Assembly (NCBI RefSeq): GCF_039535115.1
Contig: NZ_BAAAWO010000001.1
Coordinates: 3,534,001 to 3,598,000 of the forward strand
DNA from: Paeniglutamicibacter sulfureus
Lineage (GTDB): Bacteria; Actinomycetota; Actinomycetes; Actinomycetales; Micrococcaceae
Length of the DNA: 64,000 nt
Direction: 5' to 3'
In this document: piece by piece, positions 32,893 through 41,845 of the stretch
Layout of the letters: every line of letters starts with the position of its first letter
How positions within the stretch are numbered: the first letter of the stretch is position 1
The notes under the pieces: model-generated
Databases searched by the model: none
Told to the model about the DNA's origin: nothing
What the model saw: only the letters and a program-made list of their open reading frames with translations
Program-made: the position numbers and the translations under genes

Positions 32893-32923
32893 ATGAGAAC
32901 GCGTGAGGCGATTATGAGAACGC
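32893..32923 (+). promoter_or_regulatory. Direct repeats upstream of the P-loop/ABC pair
   Basis: ATGAGAACGC occurs at 32893-32902 and again at 32914-32923, exactly 21 bp (two helical turns) apart, about 90 bases before the next gene. This is the arrangement of an activator binding in tandem on one DNA face. Confidence 0.35.
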
Positions 32924-33012
32924 CCTCATCGACCGTTCACCCTTTGCTCATTTGAGCCGCTTTGACTAGGAGCAACGCAAGCCACCGAGCCCCTTGAAAA
33001 GGAACCCAGCAG

Positions 33013-34176
33013 ATGAGCATCAGCCCCAGCCTTGAAACCGAAACCTTCGAAGCCAACGAAGCCCTTGCGGCGGCCGAAGGCCGACTGCGCCACCTGAAAC
33101 TCGATGCACAGCGCGCGCTGAAGATCCGCGCCGCCTACACCACCCGCTTCGTGGCCACCGAGTTCTCCAAGAACGCCGAGGACTTCCACCTCGTCGCCGG
33201 GGCGGACGTCACCCCGCAGCCCGGGGACGTGGTCATCGCCCGCGTCGCCGAGATCGGCAAGCACACCCGCCTCGAGTCCCCGGTCTCCCGCCGACAACTG
33301 ATGTTCGTCGGCCAGGAAATCATGGTCGCCTACGGCAACCGCTACGCCCCGGACCAGTTCCTGGCGCACGTGCCGGACTCCCTGGAGCCCTGTCACCTGG
33401 TGGCCGGCGGCGGCCTGGCCGGGTACGTCACCGAGATGCACGCCTCGATCGATGCAGCCACGGCCATCGAGCCCATCGGCCTGCTGGCCACCAAGAACGG
33501 GGTGGTCAACCTGCGCGACTTCGCGCCGCTGCAAGTCGGCACCCCGTCGCTGGCAGCGCTGCGCGCCGTAGGCACCGTGCGCCCGCCGGTCATCGCGGTG
33601 CTGGGCACCTCGATGAACTCCGGCAAGTCCACCACCTTGGGCTGCCTGGTCAACGGACTGTCCAATGCCGGGCTCAACGTGGCCGCGGGCAAGGCCACCG
33701 GCACCGGGGCGGGCAACGACCCGAACCTGTTCATCGACGCCGGCGCGTTCCCGGTCTGCGACTTTACCGACTTCGGCTACCCCACCACCTTCAAGCTCGC
33801 CTACGAGCAGGTCCGCGACCTGCTGGCCGCGATGATCGACGAACAGGCCGCTTCCGGCGCCGACGTGGTCGTCATCGAGATCGCCGACGGCCTGTACCAG
33901 GGCGAGACCTCCCGGTTGCTGCGCGACCCGCTCTTCGCCGCCTACGTGGACACCGTGGTGTTCTCCGCCCAGGACGCCCTGGGTGCCCGGGCCGGGCTGG
34001 ACGTGCTGCAGGACACGGCGGTGCCGGTTGCCGCGGTATCCGGCCTGCTCACCGCTTCCCCGCTGGCGACCGCCGAGGCCGCCTCCCGGCTCGACGTCCC
34101 GGTCATCGACACCTACGCCCTGTGCCGCCCCGAGGTCGCCACCGCCTTGATCCCGGTGCGCGCCGCCTCGCTGTGA
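33013..34176 (+). CDS. DUF1611-like P-loop protein
   Basis: 387 residues. Residues 198-207 read G-T-S-M-N-S-G-K-S-T, an intact Walker A of the dethiobiotin-synthetase/MobB-like type, followed by K-A-T-G-T-G-A-G and, near 295, V-V-V-I-E-I-A-D-G, a Walker B-like strand. The N-terminal 190 residues form a beta-rich region with the block Y-G-N-R-Y-A-P-D-Q-F. This resembles DUF1611-type proteins, some of which act on D-amino acids, but I cannot assign a substrate. Its stop overlaps the GTG start of the degenerate ABC protein (GTGA), so the two are made as a unit. AAAAGGAA precedes the ATG. Confidence 0.7.
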   Translation: MSISPSLETETFEANEALAAAEGRLRHLKLDAQRALKIRAAYTTRFVATEFSKNAEDFHLVAGADVTPQPGDVVIARVAEIGKHTRLESPVSRRQLMFVGQEIMVAYGNRYAPDQFLAHVPDSLEPCHLVAGGGLAGYVTEMHASIDAATAIEPIGLLATKNGVVNLRDFAPLQVGTPSLAALRAVGTVRPPVIAVLGTSMNSGKSTTLGCLVNGLSNAGLNVAAGKATGTGAGNDPNLFIDAGAFPVCDFTDFGYPTTFKLAYEQVRDLLAAMIDEQAASGADVVVIEIADGLYQGETSRLLRDPLFAAYVDTVVFSAQDALGARAGLDVLQDTAVPVAAVSGLLTASPLATAEAASRLDVPVIDTYALCRPEVATALIPVRAASL

Positions 34177-35888
34177 GCGGCCTCGAGGTCCTGAGGCAGG
34201 GGCAGCGCGGACCAACCACGCAACCGCTGGACATCGTGCCCGCCGCCAGCGAACGCGAACCTGCCCCGCGCCTGCCGAAGCTGGTCACCGGGAAACGCCG
34301 AGGACTCTTTGCCGCGCTGCTGGCCCTGGCCATCGGCTGCGGCGCGCTCGGGGTCGCCATCGCCCTGCTGGTCGGCGCACTGGTGGGCGGGGGCGCGGTG
34401 CTGCCGATGTCCCTGGGCATCGGGGCGTTGATCCTGGTGCTGGGCTACGGCCGCTACCTGGAACGGGTGCTGGCCGAAAAGCTCGGGCAGCACTACGTGG
34501 CCCAGCTGAGGCTCTCGCTGATCTCCCACTCGCTGCTGGCCGCCAAGGTCCCCTCGGTGGGCATCACCGTGGCCCGGGCCAGCAACGACCTGTCCTCGGT
34601 GCGGAACTGGGTGGCCCAGGGCATCGCCCCGCTGCTGGCCGGCATCCCGCTGGTGCTCATTTCCATGGCCGGGCTCTGGATGCTTCATCCGGTGCTGGCA
34701 CTGGCACTCGGGCTGCCGGTGCTGGTGCTGGCCGGCGCCCTGTTGTTGCTGGCGAAGCCCGCCTACGAGAGGGCGCGGACCCTGAGGCGTCACCGCGGGA
34801 ACCTGGCCGCGCGCATTGCCGACACCGTTGCAGCCTCCTCCGCCGTGGTGGCGGCCGGCGGAGTGGCACGCGAGCTGTCCCGGGTGGAATCCAGCGGCCA
34901 GAAGGTCGTGGATGCCGCGGTGTCGCGGGCCAGACTGGCGGCGGTGCTGCGCGCCTGTTCGCTGGGCATGCCCCTGCTGGCCACCGCCGTGGTGGTGCTG
35001 GTTTCGCGCAACGCGGCCCTGGACGCCGGACACATCGCCACCGCACTGACGCTGCTGGGGCTGTGCGCAGCCCCGGTGGGCGAGTGGGGACGCATCGTGG
35101 AATACCGGCAGAACCATCGGGCGGCGTCCCGGATAATTGCCCCGCTGTTGCGGGAGGAAAGCGCACTGTCCGCGGGCCCGGTGCTGCGCCAAAAGGCACA
35201 GCGGGCCGCGGCGCAGATCCAGGCCTCGCGGGTCGAGGGGTTGTGGCTGCACGGCGTGGACATCGACGGAAAGCCGGTCCCGGAGCTGCGGGCCGAGCCC
35301 GGCGAACGGATCCGGATGACCGGAGCCGACGCGAAGTTGCGCGGAGAGCTGTTCAGCGTGCTGGCCACCGCGCGCACGCAGGCCGGTCCGATCCTCGGTG
35401 ACCTCGGCGACGATGTTGCCCATCGCGGGCAGTGCTACGTGGTGGCCGGCGTGATTCCCGGGTCGGTGAATGAAAAGAAGCGGCGCCGGCTCATTGGTGC
35501 GGCCTTCGCCTCGATGGTGCCCGAGCGCGGCACCTTGCTGCGTGCCCTGCGCTACCGCCGACCCGACGCCGATCCGGCCAAGGCGCTGGCGCTGGCTGCG
35601 CGTCTGGGACTGGACGCGGCATCGCTGGAGCACGGCCATGACACGCACCTGCGCCGCGGCGGGGCGCCGCTTGATGCCACGCAGCGCGCGGGACTCATGG
35701 TCGCCCGCGCCATGCTCGGCTCCCCGCCGTTGCTGTTGCTCAACGAGATCGACGGCCACCTGGACACAGCCGCCCGCGGGCAGCTCGAACAAATGCTCGA
35801 CGGGTACCGTGGCGTGGTGATCGTGTGCTCCGACTCCGAGTGGTGCGCGGGATACCGCCAATGGGACCTGGACGGCCCGGCGGACTGA
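34173..35888 (+). CDS. ABC exporter-like protein with degenerate ATPase domain
   Basis: 571 residues. About residues 40-300 form a six-helix ABC-exporter-type membrane domain. Residues 350-565 follow the ABC ATPase layout but lack its key residues: the Walker A position (376-391) reads E-P-G-E-R-I-R-M-T-G-A-D-A-K-L-R without G-K-S/T, the signature is L-D-A-T-Q-R-A-G-L (500-508), and Walker B ends L-L-L-L-N-E (520-525) with Asn for Asp. The domain should not hydrolyse ATP by itself. It could heterodimerise with an active partner or draw on the P-loop protein it is coupled to (GTGA overlap). The GTG start sits within that overlap. Confidence 0.8.
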   Translation: MSGLEVLRQGQRGPTTQPLDIVPAASEREPAPRLPKLVTGKRRGLFAALLALAIGCGALGVAIALLVGALVGGGAVLPMSLGIGALILVLGYGRYLERVLAEKLGQHYVAQLRLSLISHSLLAAKVPSVGITVARASNDLSSVRNWVAQGIAPLLAGIPLVLISMAGLWMLHPVLALALGLPVLVLAGALLLLAKPAYERARTLRRHRGNLAARIADTVAASSAVVAAGGVARELSRVESSGQKVVDAAVSRARLAAVLRACSLGMPLLATAVVVLVSRNAALDAGHIATALTLLGLCAAPVGEWGRIVEYRQNHRAASRIIAPLLREESALSAGPVLRQKAQRAAAQIQASRVEGLWLHGVDIDGKPVPELRAEPGERIRMTGADAKLRGELFSVLATARTQAGPILGDLGDDVAHRGQCYVVAGVIPGSVNEKKRRRLIGAAFASMVPERGTLLRALRYRRPDADPAKALALAARLGLDAASLEHGHDTHLRRGGAPLDATQRAGLMVARAMLGSPPLLLLNEIDGHLDTAARGQLEQMLDGYRGVVIVCSDSEWCAGYRQWDLDGPAD

Positions 35889-35907
35889 TCGAGGACCGGC
35901 CGGGGAA

Positions 35908-36510
35908 TCAGCGCAGGGGAGCGGTGAAGGCCATCGCTGCCCCGACGCATTCCTCGATGCTCCGCTCCGGGTGGAAGACCTGGCGGTCCCGGCCCAGGAT
36001 GAGCGTGGCCCCGAACAACGCGGTGGCCAGCGCGTCAAGGTCGGGCACCGGATGCCCGGCCGGGGCCGCGTCGGCCAGGCGGGACAGGGCCGTGCGGACC
36101 ATCCCGATGACGTCGTTGCGCATCTGCGCCAGCGCCCCTGCCCATTGGCTGTCGGACTGCCATTGCTCGGAAATCCAAAGCTGCGAGAAGGCAGGGTATT
36201 CGGCAATGAATTCCAGGGCCTCGGCAACCATCAGCCGCAACCCGGCGTCCGGGTCCGCGTGAGTGGTGCCGGGCTCGAGGCGTTCGAACAGGATGGCAAT
36301 GCCGTAGTTCAGCAGCTCGCCAATAAGCTCGTTCTTGGACCCGAAGTTGTAGTAGACGGTGCCCTTGGAGACTCCCGCTGCCTTGGCGATCTCATCCACG
36401 CTCACCTGCTGGTGCCCGCGGGCGCCGATCAATTCCATGGAGGCGGTGAAAAGCCGGTGCTTGGAGTCGGTCGCGCGCACCCGGGGCCGGGGCGTGGTGT
36501 TCTGGCTCAT
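35908..36510 (-). CDS. TetR-family regulator
   Basis: 200 residues. The N-terminal helix-turn-helix I-A-K-A-A-G-V-S-K-G-T-V-Y-Y-N-F-G-S-K is a textbook TetR recognition region (residues about 41-59), followed by a helical ligand domain. It is the third gene of a minus-strand operon, overlapping the YhgE gene stop by ATGA. An 18-bp perfect palindrome inside the operon promoter is its probable operator, giving negative autoregulation relieved by a ligand. Only 19 bases separate it from the convergent ABC-like gene. Confidence 0.93.
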   Translation of the reverse strand: MSQNTTPRPRVRATDSKHRLFTASMELIGARGHQQVSVDEIAKAAGVSKGTVYYNFGSKNELIGELLNYGIAILFERLEPGTTHADPDAGLRLMVAEALEFIAEYPAFSQLWISEQWQSDSQWAGALAQMRNDVIGMVRTALSRLADAAPAGHPVPDLDALATALFGATLILGRDRQVFHPERSIEECVGAAMAFTAPLR

Positions 36511-38825
36511 GCGCTTAGCTCCGGATGCAGTGTTTTCAGGGACCAGGTCTTGTGCAATCGTACCGCCACGGTGCTGGCCACCAGGCCCAGCACGGTGTAG
36601 CCGACCAGCCCCGCGACGATGGGACCGAGCACCGAGAGGTCTGCCCCGTACATCAGGTGGCGCAGGCCCGTGACCACGTGGCCCATGGGCAGCCAGCGGT
36701 GTGCCACGTGCAGTGCCTCGGGGGTGGTTTCCCAGGGGAAGGTGCCCCCGGAGGAGACCAGCTGCAGCACCATGAGCACCAGCACCACCATCTTGCCCGG
36801 GGTTCCGGCTAGCGCGCAGATGCCCTGGATGATGGCGGTGAAGGCCATGGAAGCCAGCAGGAACAACCCCCAGGTCATCCACGGGTGGACGGTGTCCAGT
36901 CCCAACCCGTAGAGCACCACGGCGTAGAGGATGGTGCCCTGGAGCATCGAGATGCCCAGGAACGGCAGCCAGCCGCCGATCGCGATCTTCCAGTTCGCGG
37001 CGTTGGAGGCCAGCGCGCGCTTGGTGATCGGGCGCATGATCTGCACCAGGATGAACGCGCCGATCCAGATGGCCAAGGTCATGAAGAACGGGGCGAGCCC
37101 CTCGCCGTAGACCCCGGCCTTGGCCTGGTCGGTGCGCTTGATGTCGACCGGGTCCCCGATCACGGAGGAAACCTGTTCCCGTGAGGAGGCATCCGGGTTG
37201 GGCACCTCGGAGGTTCCGTCGGCCAACTTGGTGGACAGTTCCCCGGAGCCGTCGCGCAGTTCGGTGGCGCCGTCGCCCAGCTCGCCCACGCCCGTGCCCA
37301 GTTTCTTCACGCCCGAGGCCAGCACGCCGGTTCCCTCGTGCAGGGTGTCGGCACCCTCGGCCAGCGCACCGGCCCCGGAGTCGAGCTTCTTCGCCCCGGC
37401 CAGTGCATCGTGTTGTCCCTCGGCCAGGGTGCCCGCCCCGTCGGCGAGGAGCTGGGCACCGCCGTTGAGCTTGGACGCGCCGGCCGCGGCATCGGAAATG
37501 CCCGTCTTCAAGGCAGGCATGGCCCCGGCCAGCTGATGGGTTCCGTCAGCGAGCGTGGACAGCCCTCCGGAGAGTTCCTTCGCGCCGGCGGCGACATGGG
37601 CGGACCCGTCGGCGAGCGCGGAGATCTGCGACCGGGCGGTGGTCAGCTGCTTCTTGGTGTCGGCGACCTGGCCGGCCACGCCGCTGGAGGCCGCCGCGTC
37701 CGTGACGTCCTTGCGCACGGTCTGTGACTGTTCGGGGGTCAAGACCCCGGCCTCGACCAGGGTGTCCAGCCGGGTATCCAGCGTTTCGGTGGCCGAATCA
37801 ATGCGGCTCTCGGCATCCTTCTCCAAGGCCGTGAGCGTCTCGGCCGCCTGGGCGACCTTGTCATCCAGGGCTTTGTTGCCGGCGGCGACCTGGGCGGCGC
37901 CGGAGGAAAGCTTCTTGGAGGCGTCGGCGGCCTTTTGCGCCCCGTCATCGAGCTGCGCCGTCTTGGCAGGAAGCGAGGAGGTCTTGGCCTTCAGTTCCCC
38001 CAGCCCGTCGTCGAGGTCCTTGGTGCCCGCGGCCAGGGTTCCGGCACCGTCGGCAAGCTTGTCCGCGCCGTTGTCCAGCTTCCTTTGCCCTGCCACCAGC
38101 GAACCGGTGCCATCGTGCAGGGCGTCGGCCCCGTCCGCCAGATCTCCTGCACCGGAGTCGAGCTTGGTCGCCCCGTTGCCAAGTGTTTTCGTGCCATCGG
38201 CCAGGGAAGTGACCCCATCGGAGAGTTTCACGGTGCCGGTGTGCAGTTCCCCGGCGCCGTCGGCGGCCTTGGCCATGGAGGTGTGGATGTCCGAGAAGCC
38301 GGTCAGCAGGGCATCGGCGGTCTGGGTGCCGACCTCCTTGGCCACGGTGTTGTGGACCTGTCCGGCGAGCTTGTCGGCGAAGGTGCCGACCATGTAGTTG
38401 TTGGCGTCATTGGTGGTGATCTTCAGGATGCCCTGCTTGGCCTTTTCGAAGTCGCCGGGGGAGGCGAGGTTGGCGGAGAAGTCCTGGGGGATCGTCATGG
38501 CGAAGGCGTAGTCGCCGGCCGCGACCCCCGCATCCGCCTCGGCCTCGGAGGTGACCACGCTCCAGCCAAAGGTCCCGTCCTCAAGCAGTTCGGCGGTGAC
38601 GTCGTCGCCGACCTTCAGCTCCTGGCCGTCCTGCGCGGAACCGGCGTCGAGGTTGACGATGGCCGCCTTGACGTTGTGCAGGTGTGCGTACGGGTCCCAG
38701 TTCGCGTAGAGGTACAGGGCGCCATAGAGCAACGGGACCAGGCACATGGCGATGATGGCAATCCGCGGCAGGCGCCCGGAGGTCATGCGCTTGAGTTCGG
38801 AGAGGGCCAGGCGCAACGTGGTCAT
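36507..38825 (-). CDS. YhgE/Pip-family membrane protein
   Basis: 772 residues. One N-terminal transmembrane helix (about 22-42) is followed by an extracellular region of about 540 residues with many short repeats of the form L-x-D-G-x-x-x-L and L-x-x-G-A (for example L-A-D-G-A-G-T-L-A), which form long helices. A C-terminal ABC-2-type membrane domain of five to six helices ends the protein. This is the layout of YhgE/Pip proteins (phage-infection protein, EsaA relatives). It overlaps the gene before it (degenerate ABC ATPase) and the TetR gene after it, both by ATGA. It probably works as an envelope transporter or stress-responsive exporter. Confidence 0.9.
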   Translation of the reverse strand: MTTLRLALSELKRMTSGRLPRIAIIAMCLVPLLYGALYLYANWDPYAHLHNVKAAIVNLDAGSAQDGQELKVGDDVTAELLEDGTFGWSVVTSEAEADAGVAAGDYAFAMTIPQDFSANLASPGDFEKAKQGILKITTNDANNYMVGTFADKLAGQVHNTVAKEVGTQTADALLTGFSDIHTSMAKAADGAGELHTGTVKLSDGVTSLADGTKTLGNGATKLDSGAGDLADGADALHDGTGSLVAGQRKLDNGADKLADGAGTLAAGTKDLDDGLGELKAKTSSLPAKTAQLDDGAQKAADASKKLSSGAAQVAAGNKALDDKVAQAAETLTALEKDAESRIDSATETLDTRLDTLVEAGVLTPEQSQTVRKDVTDAAASSGVAGQVADTKKQLTTARSQISALADGSAHVAAGAKELSGGLSTLADGTHQLAGAMPALKTGISDAAAGASKLNGGAQLLADGAGTLAEGQHDALAGAKKLDSGAGALAEGADTLHEGTGVLASGVKKLGTGVGELGDGATELRDGSGELSTKLADGTSEVPNPDASSREQVSSVIGDPVDIKRTDQAKAGVYGEGLAPFFMTLAIWIGAFILVQIMRPITKRALASNAANWKIAIGGWLPFLGISMLQGTILYAVVLYGLGLDTVHPWMTWGLFLLASMAFTAIIQGICALAGTPGKMVVLVLMVLQLVSSGGTFPWETTPEALHVAHRWLPMGHVVTGLRHLMYGADLSVLGPIVAGLVGYTVLGLVASTVAVRLHKTWSLKTLHPELSA

Positions 38826-39628
38826 GATTCTTCCTTCGGTGCGGTCAAATGCGTGGTGGGTGCCGCGGCATCGGCGTCATCGGCGAGGCCCTGGGCAGTC
38901 ACTGGGGATGCCTCGGCGACCGGTTCCCCGGGGTTCTCCCGGGGTGCGGCGGTCGCCTGGTCTTCCGTATCGAGGTCCGCCGCGGGTGCCGGAGCAACCG
39001 CCAGCTTGTCCTGCACCCGGCCGGCCCAAGCCGTCGACCCGCCCCAATTCGCCGGGATGCGCTGGACGACCGCCACCACGGCCGGGGCACGGCGCCCGGT
39101 GGCCACCGATTGCAGATAGTGGAACCAGTCGTCCTCGGGGATGCCATGGCGGTCGGGGGAATCGAAGACCAGCATCTCGACGCCGCGGTCCTCGAGCGCC
39201 AAGTGGGTGAGCAGCGCGAGACGTGCGAGCGGGTCGATGGCGTCGAGCCATTCATTGGCCAGCTCGTCCATGTGGTGTTTCCTGATCCAGGCATCGATCC
39301 CGCTTCGCCGCCAGATCGGTCCGGGCTGCAGCGCAAGGTCCTCGGCCACGAGGTCGCGCACCCGGAGGTGTGCCTCGGGTTCGTTGATTTCCGGGGAATC
39401 GACCAGTGCGCTGATGCGTCGTACCGGGCCCAGCGTGGAATTGCCCGACCAGCTCACCGTTCCCTCGGTGGGGCGCATGCGGGCACTGAGGCCCAGTGCA
39501 AGTGCGGTGCGGGTGGGCTGGGGCACCGCCTGGACCAGCAGGAGTTCGCCGCGCGCAACGGCGAGGCTCGTTGGATGCAGGAGGGGCAGGTGGCGGCCGG
39601 CAATGGCCAGGCTATCGGCGATAAGCAC
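38822..39628 (-). CDS. ABC ATPase-like protein without Walker A
   Basis: 268 residues. The first 200 follow an ABC ATPase: A-V-A-R-G-E-L-L-L-V-Q-A, then R-M-R-P-T-E-G-T-V-S-W, then V-E-M-L-V-F-D-S-P-D in the Walker B place. Where Walker A should be it reads V-P-Q-P-T-R-T-A, with no G-K-S/T, and the Glu after Walker B is Ser. No signature motif is clear. The C-terminal 65 residues are Ala/Pro/Asp-rich and disordered. It starts with GTG at 39628, probably leaderless, and is the first gene of the operon with the YhgE/Pip gene. Likely a non-hydrolysing partner. Confidence 0.75.
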   Translation of the reverse strand: MLIADSLAIAGRHLPLLHPTSLAVARGELLLVQAVPQPTRTALALGLSARMRPTEGTVSWSGNSTLGPVRRISALVDSPEINEPEAHLRVRDLVAEDLALQPGPIWRRSGIDAWIRKHHMDELANEWLDAIDPLARLALLTHLALEDRGVEMLVFDSPDRHGIPEDDWFHYLQSVATGRRAPAVVAVVQRIPANWGGSTAWAGRVQDKLAVAPAPAADLDTEDQATAAPRENPGEPVAEASPVTAQGLADDADAAAPTTHLTAPKEES

Positions 39629-39634
39629 GATTAG

Positions 39635-39664
39635 AGCATAAACCGAACTGACCGGTCAGTTCAA
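39635..39664 (-). promoter_or_regulatory. Promoter with embedded TetR operator
   Basis: On the minus strand TTGAAC (39664-39659) and TATGCT (39640-39635) are spaced by 18 bases. GAACTGACCGGTCAGTTC (39645-39662) is a perfect 18-bp palindrome that fills the spacer. The GTG start of the first gene lies six bases after the -10, so the transcript would start at or next to the start codon. TetR binding here would block RNA polymerase. Confidence 0.75.
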
Positions 39665-39782
39665 ATAGTGTGGGTGTCTGGTTCGCCACGAATCTCGTTC
39701 CCAAGGGTGGGCCAATGACACAATCAAGCATCTTTTGGCCACCGGGCTCCGCAGGGACAGGGACGCGGGAGAAGATGGGGAT

Positions 39783-40808
39783 ATGGGCAAGAGATTTTGG
39801 GTTGGCGGCTATTCCCCGGACGGCGGCGGGACGAGCCTGGGCATCCGGGCCATCGAGATCAGCCGCGGATTGCTCACGGATCTCGGCCTGGCCCACGCCG
39901 CTGATTCACCTTCGTGGCTGGCAACCCACCCGAAGCTTCCAGTGCTGTATGCGGCACTGGAACACCGCGGCGAGATCGCCGCGTACCGAATCATGGACAA
40001 GGACAAGCTTGAGTCCCTGGGCAAGCCCGTGGCTGCCGGTCCGATGGTGTGCCATTTGGCCGTCGCCGGCGCCGGAACCGTGTTGATTGCCAGCTGCTAC
40101 GGTGACGGGCGGGTGCTGGCTTACCCGATCAATGCGGACGGCTCGCTGGCCAAGCCCACCATTGCGCCCGCATCGACCGACCCCTTTGCCAGCCCTGGTC
40201 ACCACCCGAGGGCCTCCCGTGCTCACCAAGGCACGGCGCTGCGCTCTGGCAAGATCGTCACCACCGACCTGGGCCACGATTCACTGCGGATGTGGGACCT
40301 GGTGGGAGGGGAGTTGCGGCTGCACCGGCAAGTCGCCTTGCGCAAGGGGGACGGCCCGCGCCACCTCGTGGAGCATCCATCGGGGCTCATCTACGTGGTC
40401 ACTGAACACAGCGCCCAGGTCATTGCGCTGGCCGTCAACGCCGCGGGTGAATGGCAGGAAGTGTCGCGCGATTCCCTGGGCGACGGCATCCTCGCCGGCG
40501 AGCACTTCCCCGCGGAGATATCCCTGGACCGGCACACCAACAAGCTCTACGTAGGGGTGCGTGGAGCCCGCGCCATTTCCGTGCTGGAGCTCAAAGGCGG
40601 ACGGCCCGTCGTCCTGGGAGCCGTGCCGTGTGCGGGCGAGTGGCCGAGACATCATCTGCAGGTAGGGAACTCACTATTGGTGGCCAACCAACTCTCGAAC
40701 ACCATAGAGGTCCTCGGATTGGGTCCAGAAGACGGCTTGCCACTCAAGCACCTGAACTCGCTGGCATTGGATAGCCCCACCTGCATCGTCGCGCAAATGC
40801 CGAGCTAG
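39783..40808 (+). CDS. Lactonase family protein (YbhE-type beta-propeller)
   Basis: 341 residues of repeated four-stranded blades (V-L-Y-A-A-L-E-H-R-G-E-I-A-A-Y, L-I-Y-V-V-T-E-H-S-A-Q-V-I-A-L, K-L-Y-V-G-V-R-G-A-R-A-I-S-V-L). G-D-G-P-R-H-L is the conserved block of the 6-phosphogluconolactonase (YbhE/Pgl) propeller family, and W-P-R-H is near the end. It probably hydrolyses a sugar lactone; 6-phosphogluconolactone is the best guess. It lies divergent to the TetR-controlled operon with 118 bases between the operator and its ATG. No partner genes of the pentose phosphate pathway are adjacent. Confidence 0.85.
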   Translation: MGKRFWVGGYSPDGGGTSLGIRAIEISRGLLTDLGLAHAADSPSWLATHPKLPVLYAALEHRGEIAAYRIMDKDKLESLGKPVAAGPMVCHLAVAGAGTVLIASCYGDGRVLAYPINADGSLAKPTIAPASTDPFASPGHHPRASRAHQGTALRSGKIVTTDLGHDSLRMWDLVGGELRLHRQVALRKGDGPRHLVEHPSGLIYVVTEHSAQVIALAVNAAGEWQEVSRDSLGDGILAGEHFPAEISLDRHTNKLYVGVRGARAISVLELKGGRPVVLGAVPCAGEWPRHHLQVGNSLLVANQLSNTIEVLGLGPEDGLPLKHLNSLALDSPTCIVAQMPS

Positions 40809-40959
40809 GCGAGCGGCGACCGAGCCGACTCCCGGCTGGAGCCGTGCACGCCGATGGCCGGGTTTGGGTATTGTGTGTGGCGGAACCAGGGATGCCGCGG
40901 CATCCCGCCGATCGCCGACCTCACGGCAAGCCGGGGAACTAAGACATTGAAGGGACGCC

Positions 40960-41697
40960 ATGAACCGCTGGTCGCGCGCACGGTGGTGGCTATTGGATTA
41001 CGCATATGCCGGTTGGCGGCAATTCATGTCGTTGGTCCGCCGCGAAAGTCCCGCCTCGTACCGAAACGGCGACGCGTCGCTTCCTGCCATTGTGTTGCTC
41101 CCCGGAGTGTACGAAACCTGGCTTTTTCTTGAGCCGGCAGCCTCGCGGCTCAACGAGGCAGGGTACCGCGTGTTCACTGTCCCGGAACTGGGAATCAACA
41201 AGCGTCCGGTGCCCGAGTCCGCGCAGATCGTGCGGCGGCGCCTCGCAGATCTTCACCGGCAACATGGGATCAACGAGTGCCTTTTGCTGGCCCACAGCAA
41301 GGGCGGCTTGACGGGCAAGCACGCAATGCTCGACGTGCTGCTATCGCAGAAGACCGAGATGAAGTCGCCACCTGGCTCGGAGATCCAGATCCTGGGTCTG
41401 GTGGCCATTGGAACGCCATTTGCCGGCTCCATCTATGCCAAATACCTGTTCTCGCGCACGCTGCGCCACTTTTCGCCAACGAACGCAGTCCTTGTCTCGC
41501 TCCAGGCGCAGGAAGAAGTCAATGACCGGATTGTTTCCATTTATCCGGAATTTGATCCGCACATTCCCGTTGGCAGTGCCCTTGTCGGTGCAAGGAACGT
41601 GAGGCTTCAAGTTGCAGGGCATTTCCGCTCGCTGAGCGAACCGGTCCTGCTGGCTGCCGTCGATGAAGCGGTGGCTTTCCTGGCACTGGATACTTGA
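40960..41697 (+). CDS. Alpha/beta hydrolase (lipase-like)
   Basis: 245 residues. The nucleophile elbow A-H-S-K-G-G (Ser near 110) follows the strand L-L-L. L-P-G-V-Y near residue 49 is the oxyanion region, and V-A-I-G-T-P-F follows. H-F-R-S near residue 226 is a plausible catalytic His. The N-terminal R-W-S-R-A-R-W-W-L-L has a basic aromatic character but no signal-peptidase site, so cytoplasmic or peripheral membrane location is likely. Substrate unknown. It ends before a hairpin shared with the tRNA on the other strand. Confidence 0.8.
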   Translation: MNRWSRARWWLLDYAYAGWRQFMSLVRRESPASYRNGDASLPAIVLLPGVYETWLFLEPAASRLNEAGYRVFTVPELGINKRPVPESAQIVRRRLADLHRQHGINECLLLAHSKGGLTGKHAMLDVLLSQKTEMKSPPGSEIQILGLVAIGTPFAGSIYAKYLFSRTLRHFSPTNAVLVSLQAQEEVNDRIVSIYPEFDPHIPVGSALVGARNVRLQVAGHFRSLSEPVLLAAVDEAVAFLALDT

Positions 41698-41730
41698 GGG
41701 CCGGCGTATAGGCAGCCAAGCCGAAAATAA

Positions 41731-41762
41731 AGAGAGCCGCAATCTTTCGATTGCGGCTCTCT
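41731..41762. terminator. Terminator between hydrolase and tRNA-Arg copy 1
   Basis: AGAGAGCCGCAATC pairs with GATTGCGGCTCTCT around TTTC; it can serve both strands. Confidence 0.85.
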
Positions 41763-41771
41763 TCATATGAG

Positions 41772-41845
<74 letters not shown>

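Noticed and set aside
32926..34215. 429-codon minus-strand open frame opposite the P-loop gene
   Set aside because: Gly/Asp/His-rich shadow without a fold; the plus strand carries an intact Walker A.
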